DNA of 64,000 nt, taken from the NCBI GenBank assembly GCA_963813345.1, contig CAWEYR010000022.1:92262-156261 (forward strand), in the 5' to 3' direction. The stretch comes from CAWDDA01 sp963813345. GTDB lineage: Bacteria > Acidobacteriota > Blastocatellia > RBC074. Both the position numbers and the translations under genes were made by a program. This document shows positions 17,994 through 27,438 of this stretch, piece by piece. The notes beneath the pieces are model-generated. The model searched no databases. It was not told the origin of the DNA and saw nothing but the letters and a program-made list of their open reading frames with translations. Position 1 is the stretch's first letter; every line of letters starts with the position of its first letter.

Positions 17994-20897
17994 TTGAAAA
18001 TCACTGTCTCCGCACGCGGGTAATAGATTCCGTTGAAAAGAAACTTGAAAGTGCCGTGGGGTTGCGCGCGAAATGCAATTTCAGGTCCGAACATGAGTAG
18101 TCGTCCCTTGCCAACCGGAGCATCGATGACTGCGATCCCATCCTGCAAATACCTTTGGCCCCACGCCCAACCACTGCGGAGTGGTGCATCGCTCGAGAAC
18201 CAGGCTACCGGGCGCAAGCCTGCGCGCATCGCATCCGGCCGCAACTTGAACACCGGGCTGTTATCGAAAAAGACATCGACACGCTCCGGGATGCCAAAAG
18301 CAAGAGGCTGAGTCGTGTCGACGCTCACCTGCAGCACTGAACCGGGCACATAGTACTTGTCTCGCGAGAGATTCCGCTCTGATCCATCCGCAGTTCGCTC
18401 GACAAGGGCGTTCGTAAACGGCAGCCCCAAGTGATAACCGAGATTTGTCGAGCTGCCGATAGTAATTATCGTTCCGCCTGCTTCGGCAAACTTGCGCAAT
18501 TGAGGAATCGTGCGATCAGCCGTGACGTTGCCCAGCCATCCGCGGTATTCCGCTGGAACATTGGCGGCATTAATTCCGCCCGCGCCGCCACCGCCACCCC
18601 ACCACCACCCCCACCACGGCCACCTCCGCCAGCCGCACCAGAAGCCGTGCGCAAAGCTGGAACCGCACCGGTCACGAGAATCAATACATCAAATTGAGAT
18701 TCGAGATTTCCTGCATCGAGCGTTTGCGGATAGATTACGGTAAATGGGAAGTCGAATTGCTCGAGGAGCCATCGCGTCCAGCCCGATGGCATCGATCCGC
18801 CGTAACGGTCCCATAGTCCGATTCGCACCGGCCTCAGCTTCATCGCTTCAACCGTGGGTTTGCTTGTCGTGGCTTCAAAGGGAAGACCAATGTCACGCCT
18901 GAGGCCTTCGATTAATGTTCGAGCACTCGCCTTTGCTGGTACATAGACCGCACCTGCTTTAAACGTCTTCCCGTTAACCGTTACCGGTGCCTTTAACCAG
19001 TAGACTTCTTCATTGTTCTTCAGAAGCCGGTTTACCAATACAAAAGAGTCATTGATCTCATGGCTGACCAGAAATCCGGTCGCGTTCGCGGGCACAGACC
19101 CCGATGTTGAGGACAAAGTTGCAGCTCCTGCAGACGCTGATGGCTTTGCAAACCCCTCCACCTTCTCGAACGGTCCATCGAAACCATCGAGAATTCGATC
19201 AAACGTGACACCCATCTGAAATGCGAGCGTCCACCCGGCGCTGTCATACGGAGGAATCGGAGGTCCCCCCGGATATGCGAAATCATTTGGGTGATCCTGC
19301 GGTTCAAACATGTCGAGCACATGAGGTCTGAATGCCTGTGCAGTCTTGATGACGAATGAGTTTGCCGGGTAGCGCTTTCCCGCAACTTCAAAATCCTTTG
19401 ACGCTCGATGCACCGTTACGCCTGTCTTGATAAGCGTATTCACGAACTTTGTAGCAGTCAGAAAATCCGCCTGATCTGACGGAATGATAAAGCCGCGCGG
19501 ATCACGCAGTTCAGGTTTACGCAGCATCTCATAGAACTTCAACGGAGCTCCGCGATTGAAACCTCCAGCCGGCGGCCCATCCGGTTGATCGCCTGCTTCC
19601 GCCCTGACCCCTGTCCCCTGATCTCTGCCCCCTGCTCCCTGACTCTGACTGCGTTCCTTTGCGATCGCAGCTTCTACCTCGGCAATTCGGCGCGGGTAAG
19701 GAGTCCAGTTGTCGCGATTGCCGCGCTCGATTGAGTTTCTTGCCATGCGATATGCGTTGAGAAGGAACTCTTCGCGGTGCTTTGAGGCAACGTCGATCAC
19801 GGCCCAGTTCGCTGTGAGAGAGTATTCGACTGACTGTCTGAAGTGCCACTTCTGCGGCGCAATAGGCGCAATCAGGTCCGAGCTCGGCAGCTGTCGCGAT
19901 GGAATGAATGGAATCTCCATAGGTGTTGGATTGCCGATAGTCTCTGTTAGCAACCCAATCATATTGTGAAAATAGACTGTCGTGCGGAGTCCGCCGTTCC
20001 ACCACGTCGAGTATCCGGTCCCCTGCCGCGTCGTTGCCCCGGCTTGTTCTCCGCAACGAAGCGTTGATGCATCGATGCTCCGACCAGATCGATTCCAGAA
20101 ACTACGAGGGGATCGAAGACATAATTGAATGGGTCTCTGAAAGGGGGAGCAAAAAGAACCGTGCCGGGAGGGCCCGACTGGTGGTGATTGTAGACAATGT
20201 GCGGAAACCATTCGTGATAAAAGACCCGATTGATCGCTTCCGATTCAGGCTGTGCTGACATGTAGAAGTCGCGATTGTTATCGTGGCCGATATACTTCTG
20301 GTAAAGACGCGGCAGCCCGGCAAGTGAACGCTTGGTCGCGTCACTTTCGCGCATATACCAGTTGGAGACGAGTTCCATTCCATCCGGATTGACCAGTGTA
20401 GCCAGGACGATGACATCCTTCAGGAATCTCTGCATCTCGTCGTCGTTGCGGCTGAGTAGCTGGTAGACCGTCTCGATGAGCTGCTGAGCTCCAAGGGTCT
20501 CAGTCGCATGGAGTCCTCCATCGATCCAGACTACGGCACGCCCTTCCGCTGCGAGCTTGCGAGCTTCGTCATCTGTGACCCCCTCACCCAGCGCCAGCCG
20601 GCGCGAAATCTGTTTGAAGCGATCGAGGTTGCGATGATTTTCCGGCGAGGTAATGATCGCCATGTGAATCGTGCGGCCTTCAGCAGTCTTTCCGATCTCA
20701 ACCATCTTCATTCGGTCCGACTCGGTATCCAGCTTGCGCCAGTAGTCCGTAAGTTGCGTGTAGTTCGCCAGCTGATAGTCATCACCGATATTGAAGCCGA
20801 ATTGCTCCTTGGGCGTCGTCACACGCGACTGTGCCATCGCAGCGACTGAAACCAGGACCAGCAGCATTACTAGACAGACCGACCTTTTGCTGAGCAT
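17990..20897 (-). CDS. Exported M14-family zinc carboxypeptidase-like protein, two frameshifts (about 18590 and 20037)
   Basis: A protein of about 970 residues. The N-terminus is a signal peptide (SVCLVMLLVLVSVAAMAQ) from ATG 20897. The M14 zinc ligands are in DGGLHATETLG (HxxE) and YNHHQSGP; NPDGMEL and GHDNNRDFYM are further family segments. One break near 20037 separates ENKPG from GTGYSTWWNGG. The other lies in a run of GGN glycine codons near 18590, after which NVTADRTIPQLRKFAEAGGT continues to the stop at 17990. The C-terminal third is a glutamine-amidotransferase-like fold region of this subfamily (inference). Likely a periplasmic peptidase. Confidence 0.85.
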
Positions 20898-20921
20898 CGC
20901 TATCCTCACGTTTCTTAGTAC

Positions 20922-20997
20922 GTTGTACCGCCTTCCAGGCGGAATCTTGGCTCTAACGTTCTTCGCATCCAAGATTCCGCCTGGAAGGCGGTACAAC
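20922..20997. repeat. Palindrome of the GTTGTACCGCC family, full hairpin
   Basis: Arms GTTGTACCGCCTTCCAGGCG... and its complement pair from 20922 to 20997 around a loop of about 18 bases. It sits between the M14 peptidase start and the amidohydrolase end. Full or half copies recur at 24557, 38561, 44054, 45938 and 51063. Confidence 0.85.
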
Positions 20998-21011
20998 ATA
21001 CCTCGGACTCA

Positions 21012-22685
21012 CTACTCACGACTTCTTTTTAGAACTCTTCCTTGCGAGATGTTTCGTAATTCTCCTCTGTCAAAGACTACGCGTCCATTTACAAATACAG
21101 TCCGGATCCCCGTCGCTTCCTGACGCGGTTTCTCAAACGTCGACTGATCTTTTACCTTAGCCGAATCGAGCAACACCAGATCCGCAAATGCACCGGGCCT
21201 GATAACGCCTCGATTTCCAAGTCCGAATAGCTTCGCCGGCTGCGAGGTCATCTTCCGTACCGCTTCCTCAAAAGTAAGCGAACCGCGCTCCTTCACAAAC
21301 GTCGAGAGAATCCGTGGGAAGGTGCCATATGCTGCCGGATGCGGCACGCCGCGACCGTAGTCCTCGGCATCAGTACAGAACCCGGACATTGGATGCCTGA
21401 CATACTTGTCGAGGAGATCATCCTGCGAGCGTTCGCCGGTAACTTCGTAAATCACCATCGAGACCTCGCCATTCTCCTCAATCACCAGATCCGAGATTGC
21501 ATCAAACGGCGATTTGCCGGCCAATCTCCCAAGGGCGCCGAGGCTGCAGCTCTCGAAGCGCTTGTTTTTTTTACTCGCCACATGGCCAATAAAGATTGAT
21601 TCCCAGCCAGTGGCCTTTACCAGATTGTGAGGCCATCTGCCGCTTTTCCGCCCGATCTTCTGCCTGATCTTCTGCTGGACGAACTCACGGTTTTGATTTC
21701 GTGCTCAATCTTGCGACGCGCTCGCGGGTCACGCAGGCGCTCGATCAACCGATCGACTCCGCCCTCAAGCGACCACGGCGGGTAGATTGCAATCATCATG
21801 GTCGCTGCTGCAGTGTAGGGAAACATATCAAAGCTTACGCGAACTCCCTCGCGCGCAGCCGTCTCTTCCATCTCGAGAACCTTGTCGATCTTTGACCAGT
21901 GCCGGCGGCCTACAGCTTCGTTGTGAGAATGATGAATCCTGACACCCGTTCGCTTCCCGACATCCAGCAACTCGCTGACCGCGTGTATCAGGGTTTCGCT
22001 TGATCCACGAATATGGCTCGTGTAAATGCCATCAAAGTCGGCAACCACCTTTGCGAGTTCTTCAATCTCCTCCGCTCCTGAATACATTCCCGGCGGATAT
22101 ATCAATCCGGTAGAAAGCCCAAGCGCGCCGTCCGTCATTGAACTCTCGACCAGCTTGCGCATCGTCCGCATTTGACTGCGTGAAGGCGCACGCTTGGACA
22201 AGCCCATCGACGAAATCCGCACCGGGCCGTGCGGCACGAGTGTGCCGACATTCAACGCTACCCCCACGGATTCGAGTCGTGCGAGGTAGTCGCCAACGGT
22301 TTGCCATTTCCATGCGACCGGTTCCGGAGTCATCCACGAGTTGAGCGCTCGCAACGTGGACTCGGCAGTACCCGAAGTTACCGGCGCGCACCCCAGGCCG
22401 CAGTTCCCGACTATCGTCGTTGTCACTCCCTGCGAAAGCTTGCAACGCAGCAGTCGTGCTTTGCTTCTTTGCCGGTAGTGGAAGAATCAGATCTGCATGA
22501 GAATGCGGATCTATAATCCCGGGAATCAACGTCAGACCACTTGCATCGATCGTGGCATGAGCTCGGCCCTTGAAACTGCCAATTGCGGCGATGCGATCAT
22601 CAACGATCGCGACGTCCCCCTTGAATCTACTCAGCCCGCTTCCATCGACAACGTTTGCGTTCGCAATCAGCAGGTCAAATCTCAT
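21012..22685 (-). CDS. D-aminoacylase-type amidohydrolase, two frameshifts (about 21690 and 22437)
   Basis: Joined protein of about 557 residues in the amidohydrolase superfamily, closest by motif to N-acyl-D-amino-acid deacylases. The N-terminus (ATG 22685) has DLLIANANVVDGSG and the metal site GIIDPHSHAD. After a one-base change near 22437 it continues QGVTTTIVGNCGLG, then YTSHIRGSSE and IHHSHNEAVG. A second change near 21690 leads to WESIFIGHVASKK, LTFEEAVRKMTSQPA and GAFADLVLLD. The ATGA overlap with the end of the CRTAC1 gene suggests co-translation. The substrate is not certain. Confidence 0.87.
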
Positions 22686-24536
22686 TTGCGCATCGAGGGA
22701 GTAGCTGATGCCAGCGGCGAAGGAGAGGGAGACGGAGCAACCATAGGTAACGGAAGTGGTTTCGAATCCATTATGCCAAGACCCTCTTTCACGAGGTAAA
22801 CCTTGTTGGCCTCGACGTCGGTCAGCGTCTCTGTCTTTCCTGTCGGCCATTCGACTTCAACCCGCGGTATTTTGACAAGCTGGCCGAGCCCGAAAGTCAG
22901 CGGCATTTCGTTCTGCGAGCAATAACTCGAACCCACACGGACTGTGTTCCAGAGTCGAGCACCATCAGGAAGAAAGAGAGTGATCTTGGCCCCGATCCCG
23001 TTCCTGTTCGCCTTGGTGCCTTCTGTCCTGAATCGCACGAATCGATTCTGATTCCCGCCTTCATTACGGAGGAGATACGCCGGACCACCGTTGGTTGAGA
23101 TCAGAATGTCAGAGTCCCCGTCGTTGTCATAGTCGCCGTAGGCCGTCCCTCTCCCAACGATCGGACGCTGAAAAGGTTTGCCGGCCTTCTTCGAGACTTC
23201 TGTGAATTGCTTCTTGCCGGCATTACGGAAAAGTTTCGGACTCTGCGCGTATGTGATCTTGGGTTGGACCTTGCTGATATCGTCAGCAACGTGACCGTTG
23301 GAAAGGAAAAGATCAGGCCATCCATCGAGATCATAATCGAAGAAGAATAATCCGAACGTCAGGCTTAAGAGTGTCGATTGCCCTACAGTCGAAGAAGGCG
23401 CCTCATCAATAAAGAGGCCCCCGGCCTTTCCTTCATTGTGATAGAGCCCGAGCATCTCGTTTGAGAAATTACCGATTGCAAGGCTCGGATATCCCGATCG
23501 ATCATAATCGGCTGTGTCAACACCCATGCCCGCTCTCGCCTTTCCCTCTTCACTGAATGCAATACCCGCGGCAACCGCAGTCTCGGTGAAGATGCCCTTG
23601 CCACTGTTGTGGTAGAGCTTGTTGGGTTCAGTATCATTTGCAACGAAAATGTCAGGCCAGCCATCGCGGTCATAGTCGAGGACAACTACGCCAAGAGATT
23701 TGCTCGTAGGATCGTGAATGCCCGCCCGCTCTGAAACATCTTCGAATTTGCCGGCAGTATTGCGGTACAGTCGTGAGCTTTGGCCCTTGTAACTCTCAGG
23801 CGTGCAATAGCTCTTGTTCGTGCCGTCGAGCGTGCAATGAAGGTCCTTCTCTATCGACCAGTCGACGTAGTTGCAGACAAAAAGATCGAGAAAACCGTCC
23901 TTGTCGAAATCCAGCCAGGCAGCGCTTGTCGAGAATGCGGGTGTGGCTGTCAATCCGGTCTTTGCGGTGACGTCGGTAAACTTGCCAGTGCCACCATTTC
24001 TGAAAAGCCGGTTCTGGCCAAGCGCCGTGACGTAGATGTCGACCCATCCGTCATTATCATAGTCAGCCGCGGCGACACCCATTCCGTACATTGGTTTCGC
24101 AAGGCCAGCCGCCGCCGTGACGTCAGAGAATTTACCGTTCTGGTCATTGTGATAGAGAGCCATCACCGAACGCCGTTTCTTTGGCGCATCCACGAAGTCC
24201 ATCGAATTGACGAGGAGAATGTCCTGCCATCCGTCGTTATCGTAATCGAGGAAAGCGCAGCCGGATCCGGTTGTCTCAGGGAGGTATTTCTTGCCGTAGG
24301 CCCCATTGTTGTGGCGAAATCGAATGCCCGCTTCCTGGGTGACATCAGTGAACTCAACCGGTGTCAATGGAGGAGTCGGTGACGCCGAGGCCCCGGGTGA
24401 AGGTGAAGTCTCTGCTGAAGCGGGACTTGCTGTCGGACTTGCACTCGATTGCAGATCAGCGACTGAAGCCTGACGATTGCAGGATGAGAGCAAGGCAATT
24501 GCTGCCGAGGAACACCAACCAGTAGGTCTTTTTCAT
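22682..24536 (-). CDS. CRTAC1/ASPIC-UnbV repeat lipoprotein, frameshift in signal peptide near 24505
   Basis: The mature protein has at least six Asp-rich FG-GAP/VCBS-type repeats (DYDNDGWQDI, DYDNDGWVDI, DFDKDGFLDL, DYDRDGWPDI, DYDLDGWPDL, DYDNDGDSDI), likely a calcium-binding beta-propeller. An ASPIC/UnbV-like domain follows (GIGAKITLFLPDGARLW ... VEVEWPTGKTETL), then a Pro/Ser-rich tail. The ATG at 24536 gives KKTYWLVFLG; a one-base shift near 24505 continues AIALLSSC, a lipobox. It is therefore probably a surface or periplasmic lipoprotein. The function of this family in bacteria is unknown. Confidence 0.88.
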
Positions 24537-24556
24537 CGTATATAGAGCTCTTAGTA

Positions 24557-24585
24557 TGTTGTACCGCCTTCAGGGCGGAATCTTG
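24557..24585. repeat. Half-copy of the GTTGTACCGCC palindrome
   Basis: The sequence TGTTGTACCGCCTTCAGGGC lies between the CRTAC1 gene and the glycosylase gene. An in-frame ATG inside it should not be used as the glycosylase start. Confidence 0.7.
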
Positions 24586-24660
24586 TCGATTGACTTGAAT
24601 GCCATTTATCCTAACGCGAAGCGCCGACCTGTAACAAGCGCTCGAAACGGCAGGGAAAAG

Positions 24661-25293
24661 TTGAAGCGATTGAACAACAGGATATTGCTCAGAGGAGTTC
24701 GTGACCTCGCAGCCACAGATCGGGACCTTGCCTTGATCGCTTCGCGTCACGGTCCACCTCCGCTCTGGGAAAGGGAAGAGGGCTTCCACACACTGATCCA
24801 TATCATCCTCGAGCAACAGGTATCACTCGCATCTGCCAGGGCGGCCTACAACCGTCTCGAGCAGGCAACTCGATCGGTGACGCCTGAAAACTTTCTGCAA
24901 CTCAGTGACACGCAACTCAAGCAGATTGGGTTCAGCCGCCAGAAGACTCAATACGGCCGCAACCTTGCTTCTGACGTGCTGGAACGTCGCCTTGACCTGG
25001 CGGGCTTGCAGAAACTCGATGACCACGATGCCAAAACGGAATTGATGAGAGTCAAAGGCATCGGCACCTGGACGGCCGAGATCTATCTGCTGATGGCGCT
25101 GGGACGGCGCGACATCTGGCCCACGGGAGATCTCGCCATTGCGAGCGCGGTGCAGAGGGTAAAAGGGTTGACCACTCGGCCAACTGACCAGGACCTGATT
25201 GAAATGAGCGAAGCGTGGCGTCCGTGGAGAGCGGTTGCGGCCAGGTTGCTGTGGCACTTCTATCTTTCCGAGCGCAACGGACGCCAGGACTGA
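24661..25293 (+). CDS. HhH-GPD DNA glycosylase (AlkA-like 3-methyladenine glycosylase)
   Basis: Base-excision repair glycosylase removing alkylated purines. The helix-hairpin-helix motif is LMRVKGIGTWTAEIYLLMAL, with the catalytic Asp following in WPTGDLAI. The segment ILEQQVSLASARAAYNRLE matches the family. A TTG at 24661 preceded by AGGGA fits as start; the longer frame from an ATG at 24556 begins inside a dispersed palindrome. About 210 residues, the short single-domain form lacking the N-terminal domain of E. coli AlkA. No lesion. Confidence 0.87.
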   Translation: MKRLNNRILLRGVRDLAATDRDLALIASRHGPPPLWEREEGFHTLIHIILEQQVSLASARAAYNRLEQATRSVTPENFLQLSDTQLKQIGFSRQKTQYGRNLASDVLERRLDLAGLQKLDDHDAKTELMRVKGIGTWTAEIYLLMALGRRDIWPTGDLAIASAVQRVKGLTTRPTDQDLIEMSEAWRPWRAVAARLLWHFYLSERNGRQD

Positions 25294-25349
25294 ACTGTAT
25301 GCTCGACTTTAGCGCATTGTTGGGGCAACCTTAACTCAAAGGAGTGCCT

Positions 25350-25562
25350 ATGAATGAATCGATCGATTCCAGGGTAGATCGCAGCGCCTTCTCCGTTGTG
25401 TCGTTGGATGAGGCGGACACCGAGATTGATTACTGGTTATCGAGAACCCCTCGTGAACGGCTGGAAGGTATAGAAACAACTCGGCAGGTCTTGTATGGCT
25501 ACACCTCCTCTTCCGTCCGATTTCAAAGAGTTTTTGAGATTGCTGATCTCACATCAGGTTGA
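25350..25562 (+). CDS. Small antitoxin-like partner of the nucleotidyltransferase
   Basis: A 70-residue acidic protein (FSVVSLDEADTEIDYWLSRT ... RFQRVFEIADL). An AAAGGAG ribosome site precedes the ATG at 25350 by about 5 bases. It overlaps the following nucleotidyltransferase by 68 bp in another frame, implying tight coupling. Small proteins of this type are commonly encoded directly before such nucleotidyltransferases and may form a toxin-antitoxin-like pair. The role is inferred from arrangement only. Confidence 0.65.
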   Translation: MNESIDSRVDRSAFSVVSLDEADTEIDYWLSRTPRERLEGIETTRQVLYGYTSSSVRFQRVFEIADLTSG

Positions 25563-25945
25563 ATTCCTGCTGATCGGTGGTCACGCTGTAGGCTACTACG
25601 GATATGTCAGGGCTACCGCCGACATGGACATTTGGGTGAGGTCCGATGCCGGTAACGCGTCACGAATTGTCTCTGCGATTCGGGATTTTGGCTTTAGTCA
25701 GCGCGAGCTGAACGAGGAGCTCTTCTTACAGCCATCCAGGATCGTTCGAATGGGCGTTCCACCATTGAGGATAGAATTGCTCACCTCTATCTCCGGTGTA
25801 ACGTTCGAAGAATGTTGGCAGGCACGCGAAGAGATCATTCTAGACGAAGCTGAACGTTCCCATCATCAGCTTGCATCACTTGAAAGCCAATAAGAAGGCC
25901 AGTGCTCGAAGTAAGGATATGGTCGATCTTGAACATCTTCCGTAG
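25495..25945 (+). CDS. Nucleotidyltransferase-fold protein (AbiEii/DUF6036-like), frameshift near 25855
   Basis: The core LLIGGHAVGYYGYVRATADMDIWV holds the GG...DxD signature of minimal/AbiEii-like nucleotidyltransferases. The uninterrupted frame stops at 25893 with an atypical tail. A one-base change near 25855 restores the family C-terminus: VPIISLHHLKANKKASARSK, then DMVDLEHLP and a stop at 25945. Length is then about 150 residues. With the overlapping small gene it resembles a two-gene toxin-antitoxin-type module. Target unknown. Confidence 0.75.
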
Positions 25946-25961
25946 CCTTCCAGCCTTCCTC

Positions 25962-27200
25962 CTAAAGGCGGTACTTCATGCCTGAGAACACTGTCGTTGC
26001 GGGATGATAAATCTTCCAGTCGAACCAGTAGTCCTTGAGCAGGAAGACCCGCTTCAGTTCTTTGCCCTGCAGCGGACCTGATACCGCGCGTCCTGTGAAA
26101 TCCCATTTGCTTCCAGTCTGTGCATCGATGAACATCGGAGGCTCGGTGTTCAGTTCGACGAAGAACTCGAGGGTTCGACCTTCAACTCTCCTGTTGAATC
26201 CGCGCACGGATTTCCCATCCGCCGCGGCCACAATCATCAACGGCGTTCCGCCCAGTGAATCAATAATCAGACGTTCTTTCGCGACAATTTCGATCGGATA
26301 GGCACGCGAAGCGCCGTTCTCTTCGACGCCGAGAATCAAACTCCGTGTGTCCAAACCGTCCCGCGCGTCGCCGGAGGTCACGGTGGGAAGCTTGAGGATG
26401 CCTTCTTCCCAGTTCGCAGGCGAGTACTTACTCGCGACAGTTTCGTTGGGATTCAGGACTCGCCCCTGAGGATTCTCGCGCTTCCATATGGCGAACGAAA
26501 TCTCGTCATTGAAAACTGCATTCAGCTTTTTCCCTTTTAGAGGTCCCTGAATCGCTTCACCTGAGACCTGTTGCCACCAGGAGCCGGTCTCTTCATCTCT
26601 CATGATGAAGTTCTGGTTATTGATTCCAGCCAGATGAAACGTGAGCACTCGATTGTCTACCGTTCGCTCCCACACGAGACCCGTGTGGCAGAGCGTTCAG
26701 TAGGTCGCCGCAATCGGCGTCCTCCCGACCGTGTCCTGAACGATGTGGTGATAAGCCATTTGGCGGACCGGATACGCTACAGCTTCGTCATTGATTTCGA
26801 CACTCATGACGATATCGTCACCCGCAACGAAACTGGTGTCGCTTGCAACTGAGAATCGCGGATCAGCAAGCGGATTGAACATCCATTCGAAGTGGTTCTG
26901 GCGGGATGCCCAAACGGTCGAGGTCGCAACCAGCACGATGGCTGCAAGGGCTGCCTTTCGCCACCACGCACGCGCGCCTCGCCACATGATCGCTGCAACC
27001 AGAGCTGCTCCCATCGCGATCACAACAGTAAGCAGCGGTGACCATCTGCGGAGAAAATACGACAGCTCGATCTGACCGCTTGTTTGCGGCTTGAATGGCT
27101 GGATGAGAAACACCGGGATGAAAACGATCGCAATCGCGAGTGCGACCGCAAGAAACAGCACAAGAGCCCAGAGCCTCCGGGCCGAACGTGAGTTGATCAT
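25962..27200 (-). CDS. DUF3179 membrane protein with in-frame TGA at the CxxC motif: candidate selenoprotein
   Basis: One continuous frame of about 412 codons is interrupted only by TGA at 26697-26699. The N-terminus has several membrane segments (ALVLFLAVALAIAIVFIPVF; LLTVVIAMGAALVAAIMW; AALAAIVLVATSTVWA). The DUF3179 domain follows: VMSVEINDEAVAYPVRQMAY, then IAATY-[TGA]-TLCHTGLVWERT, and later GPLQGKELKRVF repeats. The family normally has TYCxLC here, so the TGA replaces the first Cys of a CxxC. A strong hairpin with a GGTCT loop follows directly. Readings: selenocysteine insertion (favoured), a Cys-to-stop error, or a pseudogene. Confidence 0.8.
26665..26695 (-). promoter_or_regulatory. 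SECIS-like hairpin immediately after the in-frame TGA
   Basis: Read on the minus strand, one base after the TGA, CGCTC pairs with GAGCG and, beyond a 2-base bulge (TG), CCACACG pairs with CGTGTGG, closing a 5-base loop GGTCT at 26677-26681. Bacterial SECIS elements lie within the coding region right after UGA and need a GU in the apical loop. The E. coli fdhF element also has a GGUCU loop and a bulge in its stem. Here the loop G-U lies about 17-18 bases after the TGA. Confidence 0.6.
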
Positions 27201-27272
27201 ATTTGTCAGAATGTTTGGCGTGCGAGTGTTTGGTCATTTAGGAATTTGCCTGACGCCGGAGGCGTCCAGATC

Positions 27273-27438
27273 GTAGCCAGGGGTTGAGTCTTCGAAAACC
27301 CCTGGTTGCATCGTGCGAGGAGTGCTCCGGAGGGATGCGAGAACGAACAGGGGTGACCTGCGTCTTTTCTCGCATCCCTCCGGATGCATTGGTCAATGGA
27401 ATCGATCCAGGGGTTTCGAAGACTCAACCCCTGGCTAC
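27273..27438. repeat. Intergenic inverted repeat, GTAGCCAGGGGTTGAGTC family
   Basis: Arms GTAGCCAGGGGTTGAGTCTT at 27273 and its complement ending at 27438, with a nested inverted segment around GAGGGATGCGAGAA. It fills the space between the DUF3179 gene and the cytochrome gene and overlaps the last codons of the cytochrome gene. Confidence 0.75.
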
